A DNA stretch of 33,106 nt, taken from Candidatus Firestoneibacteriota bacterium (GTDB taxonomy: Bacteria > Oederibacteriota > JAAXVQ01 > JAUVAV01). Positions 7,396-15,868 of this stretch are shown here, piece by piece. The translations under genes and the position numbers were made by a program. Positions within the stretch are counted from its first letter, which is position 1, and each line of letters opens with the position of its first letter. The notes under the pieces are model-generated. The model was given only the letters and a program-made list of their open reading frames with translations, did not search any database and was not told where the DNA came from. Location: positions 1 through 33,106 of the forward strand of contig DAOVYW010000002.1 of assembly GCA_030635415.1 (NCBI GenBank), written 5' to 3'.

Positions 7396-9714
7396 ATGAC
7401 TAAGAATTCAAAACCACGATTCCGTATCGGTCGGTTTTTACTTATCTCTGTGCTGGGGATATTACTCCTGGCAGGACTCGCGCTTGCCATAGTTCCACGT
7501 TTTATACCTTGGGAAAAAATCAAATCCAGCGCGGAGAAGAAAATATCAGAAACCATCCAGCATAAGGTTACCATCGATTCCATCCGGTTTAATCTTTTTC
7601 GGGGAATCGAGATCAGGGACCTGAAGATCGAAAATGCCCGGGGTTTTTCCCGGGAACCGTTTTTAACCGATGAAATCGCGGCAATTCAGTACCGCTTGCT
7701 CCCCTTGCTGGCGGGAAAGGTGATGATTAAAGCGATTAAGTTGAAACGGCCGCAGCTGCTGATTGAGAGACGGGCTGACGGCCGATTTAACTTTTCCGAT
7801 ATGCTTCCCCCTCCCTCCGTTTCTGCGCCTAAACCTAAGAGCAAAACCAAACTCCCCACCCGGCTGCCCGTGGAATTGCTGGTAGCCCGCGTGGAAATAT
7901 CGGACGCCTCCCTGGTTTATCGCGATCTTGCCAAAAAGAGTGAACAGCGCCTGGAGGAATTTAATTTAAACATCAGAAATTTAACCCTGGCCGGTCTTAC
8001 TCCGGTAAAAGTTAATTTGGAGGTCAAGCTACGGAGCATGGGGCAGACCATTCCCCTGGTTTTGGAAACAAGTTGGCGCATCAACTACTTTCAGGAGGAA
8101 TTTATCCTGGACGAGTTTATCCTGGATATTCCGGGCGTTAAGGCGACAGTTGAGGGCCAGGTGGAAAAGGTACTTACCGAGCCGAGCCTGAACCTTTCCG
8201 GGAAAGTCAAGGCCGATTTCAACCGGATAGTCAAGGAGCTGCTGCCGTTGCCAGTGAGAAAAAAAATGCCGTTGGAAATAAAAATAGGCGGCACGGCGGA
8301 AAGCGATTTTAAGGTGAGCGGTCCGGTAAAAGACGGGCCCGGGAAGTTATCATTTTCCAGCAGTCTGCAGATCGCGGGCCTGGAAGCGAGTTATAAAGAT
8401 AAATCATTACTGAAGGATTTATCCGCCACCCTTATCATACTTCCGGATAAAATTACGCTTAAAACCCTGACCGGACAATTAGCCGGCCAATCCTTGCGGG
8501 CGGATTTCCAGGCCCAGGGGTTTGATTTACGGCAACCGGATACTTTGAAACCTGACCGGCTGAAGGCTGTGGTTAAGTGGAACCTGGAAAGTGAGTTGCT
8601 GGATATGGATGCTTTGTTGGCTTTATTCTCCGCCGGGAAGGAACCGGCTGGTACAGACCAGCCTAAGCAAACCAAGACAGTTTCGGACAAGCCTGAACCG
8701 GATGCGCGAAAATTCATCCCGGCTAATCTCCGGGTGGATGGCATGGCCAAGCTCGGCGGCCTGCGGTTGGGAGCGGTCAAGCTTGGGGCTATGGATTTTT
8801 CCATGAATTTGAACAAACGCCGGCTTGAGAGTTCGGGAACGCTGCGGGGATATCACGGGAGTATTAAAGACACCCTGCAGTTGGATTTTACCGGACAAGC
8901 GCTGCGCTATGAGGTTAAGGCCCAGGTTGAAAATGTGGATTTGGAACCGCTTCTAAATGACGTGGTGGATACTTTTGTGGCTGCCAAGCTCAAGAAACCG
9001 GAACTGATATCCGAGTTGAAGAGCAAGATGACAGGAATCTTGAGCGGACAAATGGATATTTCCGGAAGCGGTATACGTACGGCTACGGCTATGCCGGCTC
9101 TGAAGGGTCAGGGCAGCTTTGCCATAAAAAAAGGATATCTACGCCAATTCGCGTTCCAGGAAAAGCTGGCACAATGGTTCGGGAGTGATAAATTTAAGCA
9201 GGATATCCCCTTTGATCATACGGTTATGGAATTTTCCCTGGATCGACAGATAGTAAGGGTTACGAAATTTGTGGCGGAATCCGGGCCCCGGGGCGAAGCC
9301 GGTGATATCCGGATGACTGCCAACGGAAAATTGACTTTTAAGGCGGCTTTTAAGGATTTCAAGCTGCGCCCGCGCCTGCATCCCCGGGCAGCGAAAGAGT
9401 TATCGCCGGAATTTCAAAAATACAACGAGATCCTCAAGGATGAACGCGGGTGGGTCACGATACCAATGGTTTTAAACGGACCGATTAAGAAACCGGACGT
9501 GAAGCCGGATTGGAACTGGATGCGGAAACAATTCGGGAGCAAGGCCAAAAGAAAAATCAAGCTGGCCGCCGATGAGGCGGGAAAAAAAGTTGAACAGTTT
9601 ATAAAAAAGCAGAAGGACAAACCGCCGGAAGAGATCAAACAGGATTTAAACCGGGAGTTGAACAAGGCCAAGGAGAAATTAAAGGATTTGAATTTGAAGA
9701 ATCTTTTTAAATAG
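7396..9714 (+). CDS. AsmA-family envelope protein
   Basis: This 772-residue protein has an N-terminal membrane anchor (residues about 13-34, GRFLLISVLGILLLAGLALA) followed by a large periplasmic region. The start after the helix (PWEKIKSSAEKKISETIQHK, then a strand block NLFRGIEIRDLKIENARGF) is the typical AsmA N-terminal pattern. Repeating beta-strand blocks (LKAVVKWNLE, ISGSGIRTATAMPALKGQG, IKKGYLR) match the AsmA C-terminal region. AsmA-like proteins are linked to lipid transport between membranes and to outer-membrane assembly. The last 70 residues are Lys-rich and helical (KQFGSKAKRKIKL onward), probably a coiled tail. The ribosome binding site is weak, with GAGG about 14 nt from the ATG, consistent with coupling to recA. 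The exact role is inferred from the family only. Confidence 0.85.
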   Translation: MTKNSKPRFRIGRFLLISVLGILLLAGLALAIVPRFIPWEKIKSSAEKKISETIQHKVTIDSIRFNLFRGIEIRDLKIENARGFSREPFLTDEIAAIQYRLLPLLAGKVMIKAIKLKRPQLLIERRADGRFNFSDMLPPPSVSAPKPKSKTKLPTRLPVELLVARVEISDASLVYRDLAKKSEQRLEEFNLNIRNLTLAGLTPVKVNLEVKLRSMGQTIPLVLETSWRINYFQEEFILDEFILDIPGVKATVEGQVEKVLTEPSLNLSGKVKADFNRIVKELLPLPVRKKMPLEIKIGGTAESDFKVSGPVKDGPGKLSFSSSLQIAGLEASYKDKSLLKDLSATLIILPDKITLKTLTGQLAGQSLRADFQAQGFDLRQPDTLKPDRLKAVVKWNLESELLDMDALLALFSAGKEPAGTDQPKQTKTVSDKPEPDARKFIPANLRVDGMAKLGGLRLGAVKLGAMDFSMNLNKRRLESSGTLRGYHGSIKDTLQLDFTGQALRYEVKAQVENVDLEPLLNDVVDTFVAAKLKKPELISELKSKMTGILSGQMDISGSGIRTATAMPALKGQGSFAIKKGYLRQFAFQEKLAQWFGSDKFKQDIPFDHTVMEFSLDRQIVRVTKFVAESGPRGEAGDIRMTANGKLTFKAAFKDFKLRPRLHPRAAKELSPEFQKYNEILKDERGWVTIPMVLNGPIKKPDVKPDWNWMRKQFGSKAKRKIKLAADEAGKKVEQFIKKQKDKPPEEIKQDLNRELNKAKEKLKDLNLKNLFK

Positions 9715-9827
9715 TTGGATAATAAGTCGATTCTTTCTATTGGTCTTTTTTCGCTGTTGTCTTCACGTACGCGGAAATTCAAAAACTGTACAACATATTA
9801 ACCGTTCGTTAAGACATTGCCGGGAGT

Positions 9828-9881
9828 TGTAGGGGCGTTTAATTAAACGACCTGTCCTGAGCAACGCCGAAGGGCCCTACA
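9828..9881. repeat. REP-like palindromic element
   Basis: Outer arms TGTAGGG (9828-9834) and CCCTACA (9875-9881) are perfect inverted repeats. Inside lie a perfect 14-bp palindrome CGTTTAATTAAACG (9836-9849) and the CCTGTCCTGAGCAACGCCGA-type sequence ending GAAGGG (about 9851-9874), a pattern I recall from dispersed REP-like repeats in many bacteria. It sits in the 233-bp gap between the AsmA gene and the guanylyltransferase gene. It may fold into a hairpin in RNA. No T-run follows, so a terminator role is doubtful. Confidence 0.7.
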
Positions 9882-9947
9882 TTCCGTGGGGGCATATTTA
9901 GACAGTAATGACAGCAGATATTAAATAATTTAAGGAAGATAAAATTT

Positions 9948-12443
9948 ATGAAAGCTATAATCATGGCCGGCGGTTTCGGGACCAGGCTGCGTCCGCTTAC
10001 CTGCAACATTCCCAAACCCATGGTTCCCATGTTGAACCGGCCGATGTTGGAGCATATTTTTAATTTATTGAAGAGGCATGGCTTTACGGAGTTCGTAGTC
10101 GCCCTCTATTTTCAACCCGAGGTTATCCAGGAATACTTTGGCGACGGCTCTGCCTGGGGGATCAAAATTTCCTACCTGTTGCCCGACTCGGATTTGGGCA
10201 CAGCCGGCTGTGTCAAGCAAGCCGCGCAGCTTTTGGGCCGGGATGCTTTTATGGTGATTTCCGGCGATGTGCTTACCAACATTGATCTATCCCGGGCCCT
10301 GGCTTATCACCGGGAAAAAAAGGCCCAAGCCACTTTAGTGCTGGGACGGGTGGATAATCCGCTGGCCTATGGAATTGTTATAACCCGTGACGACGGCCGG
10401 GTCTCCCGTTTTATGGAGAAACCGGGGTGGGGCGAGGTATTTTCCGATACGATTAATACCGGTATTTATATTCTTGAACCCGAGGTGCTGGATAGGATAC
10501 CCCCGGAGGAATATGATTTCAGCAAACAATTATTTCCCGAAATGCTCTACGCCAAGGTCCCGATCTATGGCTATATTGCCGAAGATGGCTATTGGAAAGA
10601 TGTTGGCAACTTGACCGAGTACCGGCAGGCGCATTACGATGCCCTCCGGGCCGGGAAGGATTTGGTTGCTTTGGGGAAGGATAAATGGGTCAAGGGAAAT
10701 TTAATCGGCGCGGAATGCTATATAGATCCTTCGGCCGTGCTGGAGCAAGGAGTAGTACTGGGAGATTATTGCTGGATCGGTCCCAATGTGCGGATTGCCA
10801 ATACGGTAATGGGGTCCTCCTGCCGGATAGGCGAAGGGTCAAAACTGATCGGCTGTATAATCTGGGATAATGTCTCCATTGGGAACGGAGCCAATTTAAA
10901 AGAAGTAACCCTGGCAAATGACTGCCAGATCGGATCACGGACTTATATCGGCGTAGGGACTGTGATAGCGGAGCATTGCAGCATAGGTGAGGATGCCACG
11001 GTGAAGGCTGAGGTAAAAGTTTGGCCCTATAAAATTATCGAAGCAGGAACCACGCTCTCGACCTCTTTGATCTGGGGAGAACGGTGGACAAAACATATCT
11101 TCGATGCCTACGGAGTCTCCGGTTTAGGCAACATCGAGATCACGCCGGAATTCGCCGCCAAGCTGGGAGCCGCTTATGGAGCTTCCCTGCGTAAGGGGGA
11201 TTTTGTTATTTCCAGCCGCGACCATCACAAGACCTCGCGTATTATTGACCGCGCCATTATGACCGGCCTGGCTTCGGTAGGGGTTAATGTTTATGATCTG
11301 CGCGTGGTACCCACGCCCGTAGCGAGATATTCAGTGCGGGCGCTTAAAGTGGCCGGCGGGTTTCATGTCCGCAAATCGCCGTATAATGCCATGATTATGG
11401 ATATCAAGTTTTTTGACGCTCAGGGCAAGGAACTGTCCGGCGCCAAGGAGAAAGGGATCGAGAACCTGTTTTTTCGCGAGGACTTTCCCCGGGCGGAGAT
11501 GGAAGCGGCCGGGGAAATTATGTTCCCTCCCCGGGCGCTGGAATACTACCAGGAAGGATTTATGCGCGTCCTGGACCGTGATCAAATTCGGAAGGCGAAA
11601 TCCAAGGTAGTAATTGATTATGCCTGGGGAAGCGCGGTGGGGATTTTTCCGCAAGTATTAGGCGATCTGCACTGCGAAGTCATCGCGCTTAACTCTTATC
11701 CGGACGGGACCCGCTTAACTAAGGGTCCGGAGGAATTCGACCAGTCGTTGAAAAGGCTGGGGGAAATCGTGGGCACCCTGAAAGCGCATCTGGGAGTAAT
11801 GATGGATGCCGGAGCGCAGAAAATATTTATTGTTGATGATACCGGGAGAATCCTGGATGATGATCTGGCTCTGGCCTTGATGACGCTGCTGGTGCTTAAA
11901 GCCAAGAACGGTGCCCGCATTGGTGTGCCGATTTCCGCCTCACGGATAATTGAAGATCTCGCGCAGCAGTACAACGGACGGGTTCTGCGGACCAAGACAC
12001 CGTACACAGCCATTATGGAGGCGGCGGGCCGGCGCCGGCTGGATTTTCTGGGTGAGCCCCGGGGAGGATATATCTTTCCGCAGTTTCAACCGGCATTTGA
12101 TGCTATGATGGCTACGGCCAAACTCCTGGAACTGCTGGCCAACGCCCAAGAGCCGCTCAGCCAATTGGTTGACCAAATCCCGCCGATCCACATGCTGCGC
12201 CGCCAAATAGCCTGTTCGTGGGAACAAAAAGGCGCTATTATGCGCCGTCTGATTGAGGCTACGCGGTCGGAAAAAGTCCAGTTATTAGACGGTGTGAAAA
12301 TTTGGCATGGCAAATCCTGGGTACTGATTATGCCGGACGCGGATAAACCTTTTTTTCACATTAATGTCGAAGGCGTTAATTCAGAACAATGCCAACAACT
12401 GCTTCTGCGTTATACTCAAATGATCCAGGAATGGCAAGGATAG
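9948..12443 (+). CDS. Mannose-1-P guanylyltransferase / PMM-like fusion
   Basis: This 831-residue cytoplasmic protein most likely makes GDP-mannose or a related nucleotide sugar for surface glycans. Residues 1-235 are a nucleotidyltransferase domain with the signature MAGGFGTRLRPLT (6-18), KPM-P (23-27), the metal loop VISGDVLTNID and NTGIYILEPEVL. Residues about 245-375 are left-handed beta-helix hexapeptide repeats (I-G-x-x-x). Residues about 400-831 resemble phosphomannomutase, but every active-site loop is altered: FHVRKSP stands in place of TASHNP (about 471), MMDAGAQK in place of the DGDGDR metal loop (about 618), GEPRGG in place of GEESGG, and MPDADKP in place of RPSGTEP. The mutase part is therefore probably inactive or regulatory. 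The same architecture is known from cyanobacteria. AAGGAAG precedes the ATG, and the next gene is 12 nt away. Confidence 0.9.
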   Translation: MKAIIMAGGFGTRLRPLTCNIPKPMVPMLNRPMLEHIFNLLKRHGFTEFVVALYFQPEVIQEYFGDGSAWGIKISYLLPDSDLGTAGCVKQAAQLLGRDAFMVISGDVLTNIDLSRALAYHREKKAQATLVLGRVDNPLAYGIVITRDDGRVSRFMEKPGWGEVFSDTINTGIYILEPEVLDRIPPEEYDFSKQLFPEMLYAKVPIYGYIAEDGYWKDVGNLTEYRQAHYDALRAGKDLVALGKDKWVKGNLIGAECYIDPSAVLEQGVVLGDYCWIGPNVRIANTVMGSSCRIGEGSKLIGCIIWDNVSIGNGANLKEVTLANDCQIGSRTYIGVGTVIAEHCSIGEDATVKAEVKVWPYKIIEAGTTLSTSLIWGERWTKHIFDAYGVSGLGNIEITPEFAAKLGAAYGASLRKGDFVISSRDHHKTSRIIDRAIMTGLASVGVNVYDLRVVPTPVARYSVRALKVAGGFHVRKSPYNAMIMDIKFFDAQGKELSGAKEKGIENLFFREDFPRAEMEAAGEIMFPPRALEYYQEGFMRVLDRDQIRKAKSKVVIDYAWGSAVGIFPQVLGDLHCEVIALNSYPDGTRLTKGPEEFDQSLKRLGEIVGTLKAHLGVMMDAGAQKIFIVDDTGRILDDDLALALMTLLVLKAKNGARIGVPISASRIIEDLAQQYNGRVLRTKTPYTAIMEAAGRRRLDFLGEPRGGYIFPQFQPAFDAMMATAKLLELLANAQEPLSQLVDQIPPIHMLRRQIACSWEQKGAIMRRLIEATRSEKVQLLDGVKIWHGKSWVLIMPDADKPFFHINVEGVNSEQCQQLLLRYTQMIQEWQG

Positions 12444-12455
12444 GAGATTTGCATT

Positions 12456-13871
12456 ATGAATATTAATTTTGGGACTTCCGGGTGGCGCGACATTATTGCG
12501 GATGGATTTACTTTCAGCAAAGTAACGGCTGTTACCCGGGCCGTGGCCCGTTATTTAAAAGCTAAGCGGCTGGCCGGCCGCGGGGTGCTGATCGGGCATG
12601 ATCCGCGGTTTCTTTCCGAGGAATTTTCCCGGCATGCCGCCGCCATACTAAGTGAAGAGGGCCTCACAGTCCACTTGGTGGAAAGCCCGGCACCCACTCC
12701 GGCCCTGGCTCTGGCCATTCAAAATCTGGGATTAGCGGGCGGGATTAATTTCACAGCGAGTCACAATCCTGCTGTCTATCAGGGATTCAAGTGGTCAAAT
12801 GCTTTTGGCGGGCCGGCGACCAAGGAAGAAGTCCGGCTGATTGAAAAAGAAGCCAACCGTTTGTTGGCACGAGGGGGAGGCAGGCCGTCCCGGGGAATAC
12901 GAAAAGGGAAGATTATTATTTTTGATCCCAAGCCCGCTTATTTCAAGCGCCTGGATAAGCTGGCTGCCATGCCGGTATTGCGCCGAGTCAAGTTAAAAAT
13001 CATAGCCGATCCTCTTTACGGCGCCGGCCAGGGATATCTGGCAGAGGCCTTGCGCCGGGCCGGCTGCCGCGTGGAAGTATTGCATGATTGGCGGGACACC
13101 TTATTTGGCGGGAACGCCCCGGAACCGAATGCCGAGCATATGCGGGAAGCCGCGGCGCTTATGAAAAAGCGGCGTTCCCGGCTGGCCTTAGGCACGGACG
13201 GAGACGCGGACCGCTTTGGCGTAGTAGATGCGGATGGAACATATATCACGGCCAACGAGGTTCTGGCTTTGACCGTATATTTACTGGTTCGGCATCGCGG
13301 CTGGCGCGGCCGCGTGGTACGTTCAGTGGTTACCAGTCACCTGGTGGATGCTGTAGCCGGGCAGTATGATCTGCCGGTGGAAGTCACACCAGTGGGATTT
13401 AAGTATATCGGGGAGAGCATGATCAGGGGAGGTTTTCTGGCCGGGGGAGAGGAGAGCGGCGGCCTGACCATTGCCAATCATATCCCGGAAAAAGACGGCA
13501 TTTTAGCTTGTTTACTAATGGCAGAACTGGTGGCACGAGAAAAGCGGAGCTTGGGGGCCATATTGAAGTCCATCTATGGACGGGTCGGTACTATAATAAC
13601 CGACCGGGTCAATGTCCAGTTGCCCAACTCCGGGGCTGGGCGGCAATTGCGGCGGAAGATGGATAAATTTCGTCCGGATAAATTAGCCGGGCGCCGGGTG
13701 GTGGAAATAGACAATATGGATGGTTATAAATACATTTTACAAGATGGTACCTGGCTGGCTATCCGTTTATCTGGTACCGAGCCGGTAGCCAGATTATACC
13801 TGGAAGCAAGGAATAAGCAGGGCTTGAGGCGTTTGGCCGGGGAGGGACGCAGGCTCCTTGCAAACATCTAA
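12456..13871 (+). CDS. Phosphomannomutase / phosphoglucomutase
   Basis: This 471-residue alpha-D-phosphohexomutase interconverts hexose-6-phosphate and hexose-1-phosphate. All four active-site loops are intact: the phosphoserine loop TASHNP with Ser at residue 102, the magnesium loop DGDADR (248-253), the sugar-binding loop GEESGG (331-336), and the phosphate-binding loop RLSGTEPVARLY near the C-terminus. The start FGTSGWRDIIAD is typical. Mannose versus glucose preference cannot be read from the sequence. It starts 12 nt after the fusion gene, with a TAGGAGA ribosome binding site touching the upstream stop, and its end overlaps the M16 peptidase gene by 14 nt, so the three genes form one operon. 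It probably feeds the upstream guanylyltransferase, whose own mutase domain is degenerate. Confidence 0.95.
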   Translation: MNINFGTSGWRDIIADGFTFSKVTAVTRAVARYLKAKRLAGRGVLIGHDPRFLSEEFSRHAAAILSEEGLTVHLVESPAPTPALALAIQNLGLAGGINFTASHNPAVYQGFKWSNAFGGPATKEEVRLIEKEANRLLARGGGRPSRGIRKGKIIIFDPKPAYFKRLDKLAAMPVLRRVKLKIIADPLYGAGQGYLAEALRRAGCRVEVLHDWRDTLFGGNAPEPNAEHMREAAALMKKRRSRLALGTDGDADRFGVVDADGTYITANEVLALTVYLLVRHRGWRGRVVRSVVTSHLVDAVAGQYDLPVEVTPVGFKYIGESMIRGGFLAGGEESGGLTIANHIPEKDGILACLLMAELVAREKRSLGAILKSIYGRVGTIITDRVNVQLPNSGAGRQLRRKMDKFRPDKLAGRRVVEIDNMDGYKYILQDGTWLAIRLSGTEPVARLYLEARNKQGLRRLAGEGRRLLANI

Positions 13872-15147
13872 ATACCGGATTGAGCCCGTACAGCGGGAAG
13901 TATTCAGCAATGGACTTACCTTACTGGTGCAGCCGCTTCCCGGCTTGGTTTCGGTTTCCGTTGGGCTGAACGTAAAAACCGGTTCCCGGGATGAAACCCG
14001 GAGGGAAATGGGATGGAGCCATCTCATAGAGCATATGCTCTTCCAGGGAACCAGGCGCCGGAGCATGCGTGAGCTCGCGCGGGTTCTGACCGCGGTTGGC
14101 GGATATCTGGATGCTTGTACCGGCCGTGAAAGTACCACGTATTACGCCAAGGTACCGGCCTCTCACCTGTCTCTGGCCCTGGATGTTATTTCAGATATAA
14201 TAACCAATTACCGATTTAATCCCCATAGTCTGGAAAAAGAGAAGCGGATTATTCTTGAGGAAATCGGAATGTATGAAGACGCGCCGGACGAGTTAATCCA
14301 TGACCTTTTCGCCCAAGCCCTCTGGCCCAACCATCCGCTGGGACGACCGATTCTGGGAACCCGGGCCGGATTGAAAAACGTGACCTGCCGCGATCTGCGC
14401 GCGTACCTGCAGCGCCATTATCAGCCTTCGGAAATGATGCTGGCCATAGCCGGAAACGTCAGGAACTTGAAGGCAAGCAGATTGGCAAAACAATATTTTG
14501 GAAACCTGGTTAACCAAGGCCGGAGCTCTGAGCAAGGCCCGCCGGTTCCGGCTCCGGCTTTTAAGTCCCGGCGGCAACATCGTCGGCTTGAACAGCTGCA
14601 CATTTGCGTAGGAGTTAAAGGACTCCCCTATGCGGATAAACGCCGGCTGACAGCCGTGGCGCTCTCGAACATTCTGGGGGCCGGCAGCAATTCGCGCTTG
14701 TTTTACCAGGTGCGGGAGCGAAAGGCGCTGGCTTATTCTGTTTATTCTTTCATGGATTTTTTTCGCGATACCGGAGTGGCCGGGATATACATGGCCTGTC
14801 ATCCCGGGAAATTGAAGCATGCCATGCAGATTGTCCGCGATGAATTGCGGCGTATTGCCACGCGTCTGATCTCCGACCGGGAATGGCATGATGTTCGCGA
14901 GCAAATGCAGGGCGGGTTATTACTTTCCCTGGAGAGTTCATCATCGCATATGTGGCAGATGCTTCAGGAAGAGGATTATCTTCAAAAACATTCCGGCATT
15001 CCCGCTGTCCTGCGGGCGCTGAACCGCATTTCCAAACAGGATATTCTCAACCTGGCCCGTGATTTATTCCTGGAAGCGCCCATAACCTCGGCCATGATCG
15101 GTCCCCTGCCCAAAACTCCGCTTCCGGATATCAGTTTGTTGAAGTAA
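13858..15147 (+). CDS. M16-family zinc peptidase
   Basis: This 429-residue protein belongs to the M16 (pitrilysin / processing peptidase) family. The inverted zinc motif HLIEH is at residues 55-59, and the third ligand Glu lies about 75 residues later in EKRIILEEIGMYED (E134 or E135). The N-terminal half carries the active site (FSNGLTLLVQPLPG onward). The C-terminal half has the R-Y pattern used for substrate binding (SNSRLFYQVRERKALAYSVY). There is no signal peptide, so a cytoplasmic location is likely. The start is a TTG inside the end of the preceding gene, with GGAGGG and AGG upstream, suggesting translational coupling. Family members degrade peptides or trim proteins. Why it sits with sugar-nucleotide genes is not evident. 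Confidence 0.93.
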   Translation: MQTSKYRIEPVQREVFSNGLTLLVQPLPGLVSVSVGLNVKTGSRDETRREMGWSHLIEHMLFQGTRRRSMRELARVLTAVGGYLDACTGRESTTYYAKVPASHLSLALDVISDIITNYRFNPHSLEKEKRIILEEIGMYEDAPDELIHDLFAQALWPNHPLGRPILGTRAGLKNVTCRDLRAYLQRHYQPSEMMLAIAGNVRNLKASRLAKQYFGNLVNQGRSSEQGPPVPAPAFKSRRQHRRLEQLHICVGVKGLPYADKRRLTAVALSNILGAGSNSRLFYQVRERKALAYSVYSFMDFFRDTGVAGIYMACHPGKLKHAMQIVRDELRRIATRLISDREWHDVREQMQGGLLLSLESSSSHMWQMLQEEDYLQKHSGIPAVLRALNRISKQDILNLARDLFLEAPITSAMIGPLPKTPLPDISLLK

Positions 15148-15552
15148 CAGGCAATATATAAACCGGCCGGGGCAGTTGTCCACTTTCATATGCAAAATCC
15201 CCCCTCGCTTACCACTTTTTCAAAGGGGGAAGAGCGCTTAAAATCCGCTTTTGTGCCTAAGTCCGACAGGCTCCTAATATTCTCTTGGAAATTTCGCTAT
15301 CATTTCTCTTGGCCATCGTATGAGGGTGTATTTTGCAGAACACTTAGTCAGCGATGTTTTTTTCTGAATCAATCTGAAATTGCGAACTTTATTTCACACT
15401 ACCTGCAACCCGGTTTATTGCTTTGTTCTAACTGAATTCCGGGTTTCTAAAATCTTAATTTGGACAAATACGAAAAAAATCTAAAAATAATTATTTTTTT
15501 TGAAAGGAATTATGTGGCAACTGGTCTGTATATTTAAAAGGAGAAAAGAGTT
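15148..15552. other. Intergenic region before the efflux operon
   Basis: This is 405 bp without a convincing gene. An 81-codon open frame at 15190-15435 has no ribosome binding site and no recognisable family. The left part holds a C-run/G-run inverted repeat (15198-15230). The right part is very AT-rich (15440-15520) and probably contains the operon promoter; TGGACA-like and TAAAAA-like hexamers occur around 15460-15490, but none is convincing. AAAAGGAG before 15553 is a good ribosome binding site. Confidence 0.5.
15198..15230. repeat. Short CCCCC/GGGGG inverted repeat
   Basis: TCCCCC (15198-15203) and GGGGGA (15225-15230) are inverted arms around a 21-nt centre ending TTTTTCAAA. A similar arrangement, with C-run and AAAAGGGGG, occurs at the end of the efflux operon (25081-25125). 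It may be a dispersed element; it does not look like a classic terminator because no T-run follows the second arm. Confidence 0.5.
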
Positions 15553-15858
15553 ATGTCTAAACGGTTTTTTTGGCTGATAATTGTTCTGGTGGTTTTGGCC
15601 GGCGGGATAGTTGGTGGATTTTGGCTGGGGAAGAAAATATCCGGTAACCGGACAGCGGCCTTTAAGGCCGGTCCGGGCGGGAAAGAGGCTTTGACGGAAA
15701 AAGAGGCCGGGTATTTAAACCGGGCGTATGGCACGCCTCCCGGGAAAGAGCCAGCCGTGATTCCGGGTTCCCCGGGAAGCAGGACAGGGGCGGAGGTTTT
15801 AAAAACGCTGCGGGAAGTGCAGGAAATAAATCGGATGAATACTCAAAATGAGAAATAA
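15553..15858 (+). CDS. Small membrane-anchored protein, 101 aa
   Basis: The protein has one N-terminal membrane helix (residues about 5-25, FFWLIIVLVVLAGGIVGGFW) followed by a Gly/Pro-rich, charged periplasmic tail of about 70 residues ending in a predicted helix (GAEVLKTLREVQEINRM). No family is recognised. A strong AAAAGGAG ribosome binding site precedes ATG 15553. It is the first gene of the efflux operon and its end lies 10 nt before the likely TolC start, so co-expression is almost certain. It may be an accessory subunit or assembly helper of the pump, but that is inference from position only. Confidence 0.7.
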   Translation: MSKRFFWLIIVLVVLAGGIVGGFWLGKKISGNRTAAFKAGPGGKEALTEKEAGYLNRAYGTPPGKEPAVIPGSPGSRTGAEVLKTLREVQEINRMNTQNEK

Positions 15859-15859
15859 T

Positions 15860-15864
15860 GGAGG
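15860..15864 (+). promoter_or_regulatory. TolC-gene ribosome binding site (decides the start)
   Basis: GGAGG lies 4 nt before ATG 15869. An in-frame ATG at 15848 is upstream of this site and inside the previous gene, so 15869 is the better start; it also puts the signal peptide in the normal position. Confidence 0.75.
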
Positions 15865-15868
15865 AAAA

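Noticed and set aside
15190..15435. Plus-strand open frame of 81 codons before the efflux operon
   Set aside because: There is no ribosome binding site, it begins within the C-run/G-run repeat, and it has no family resemblance or sensible composition.
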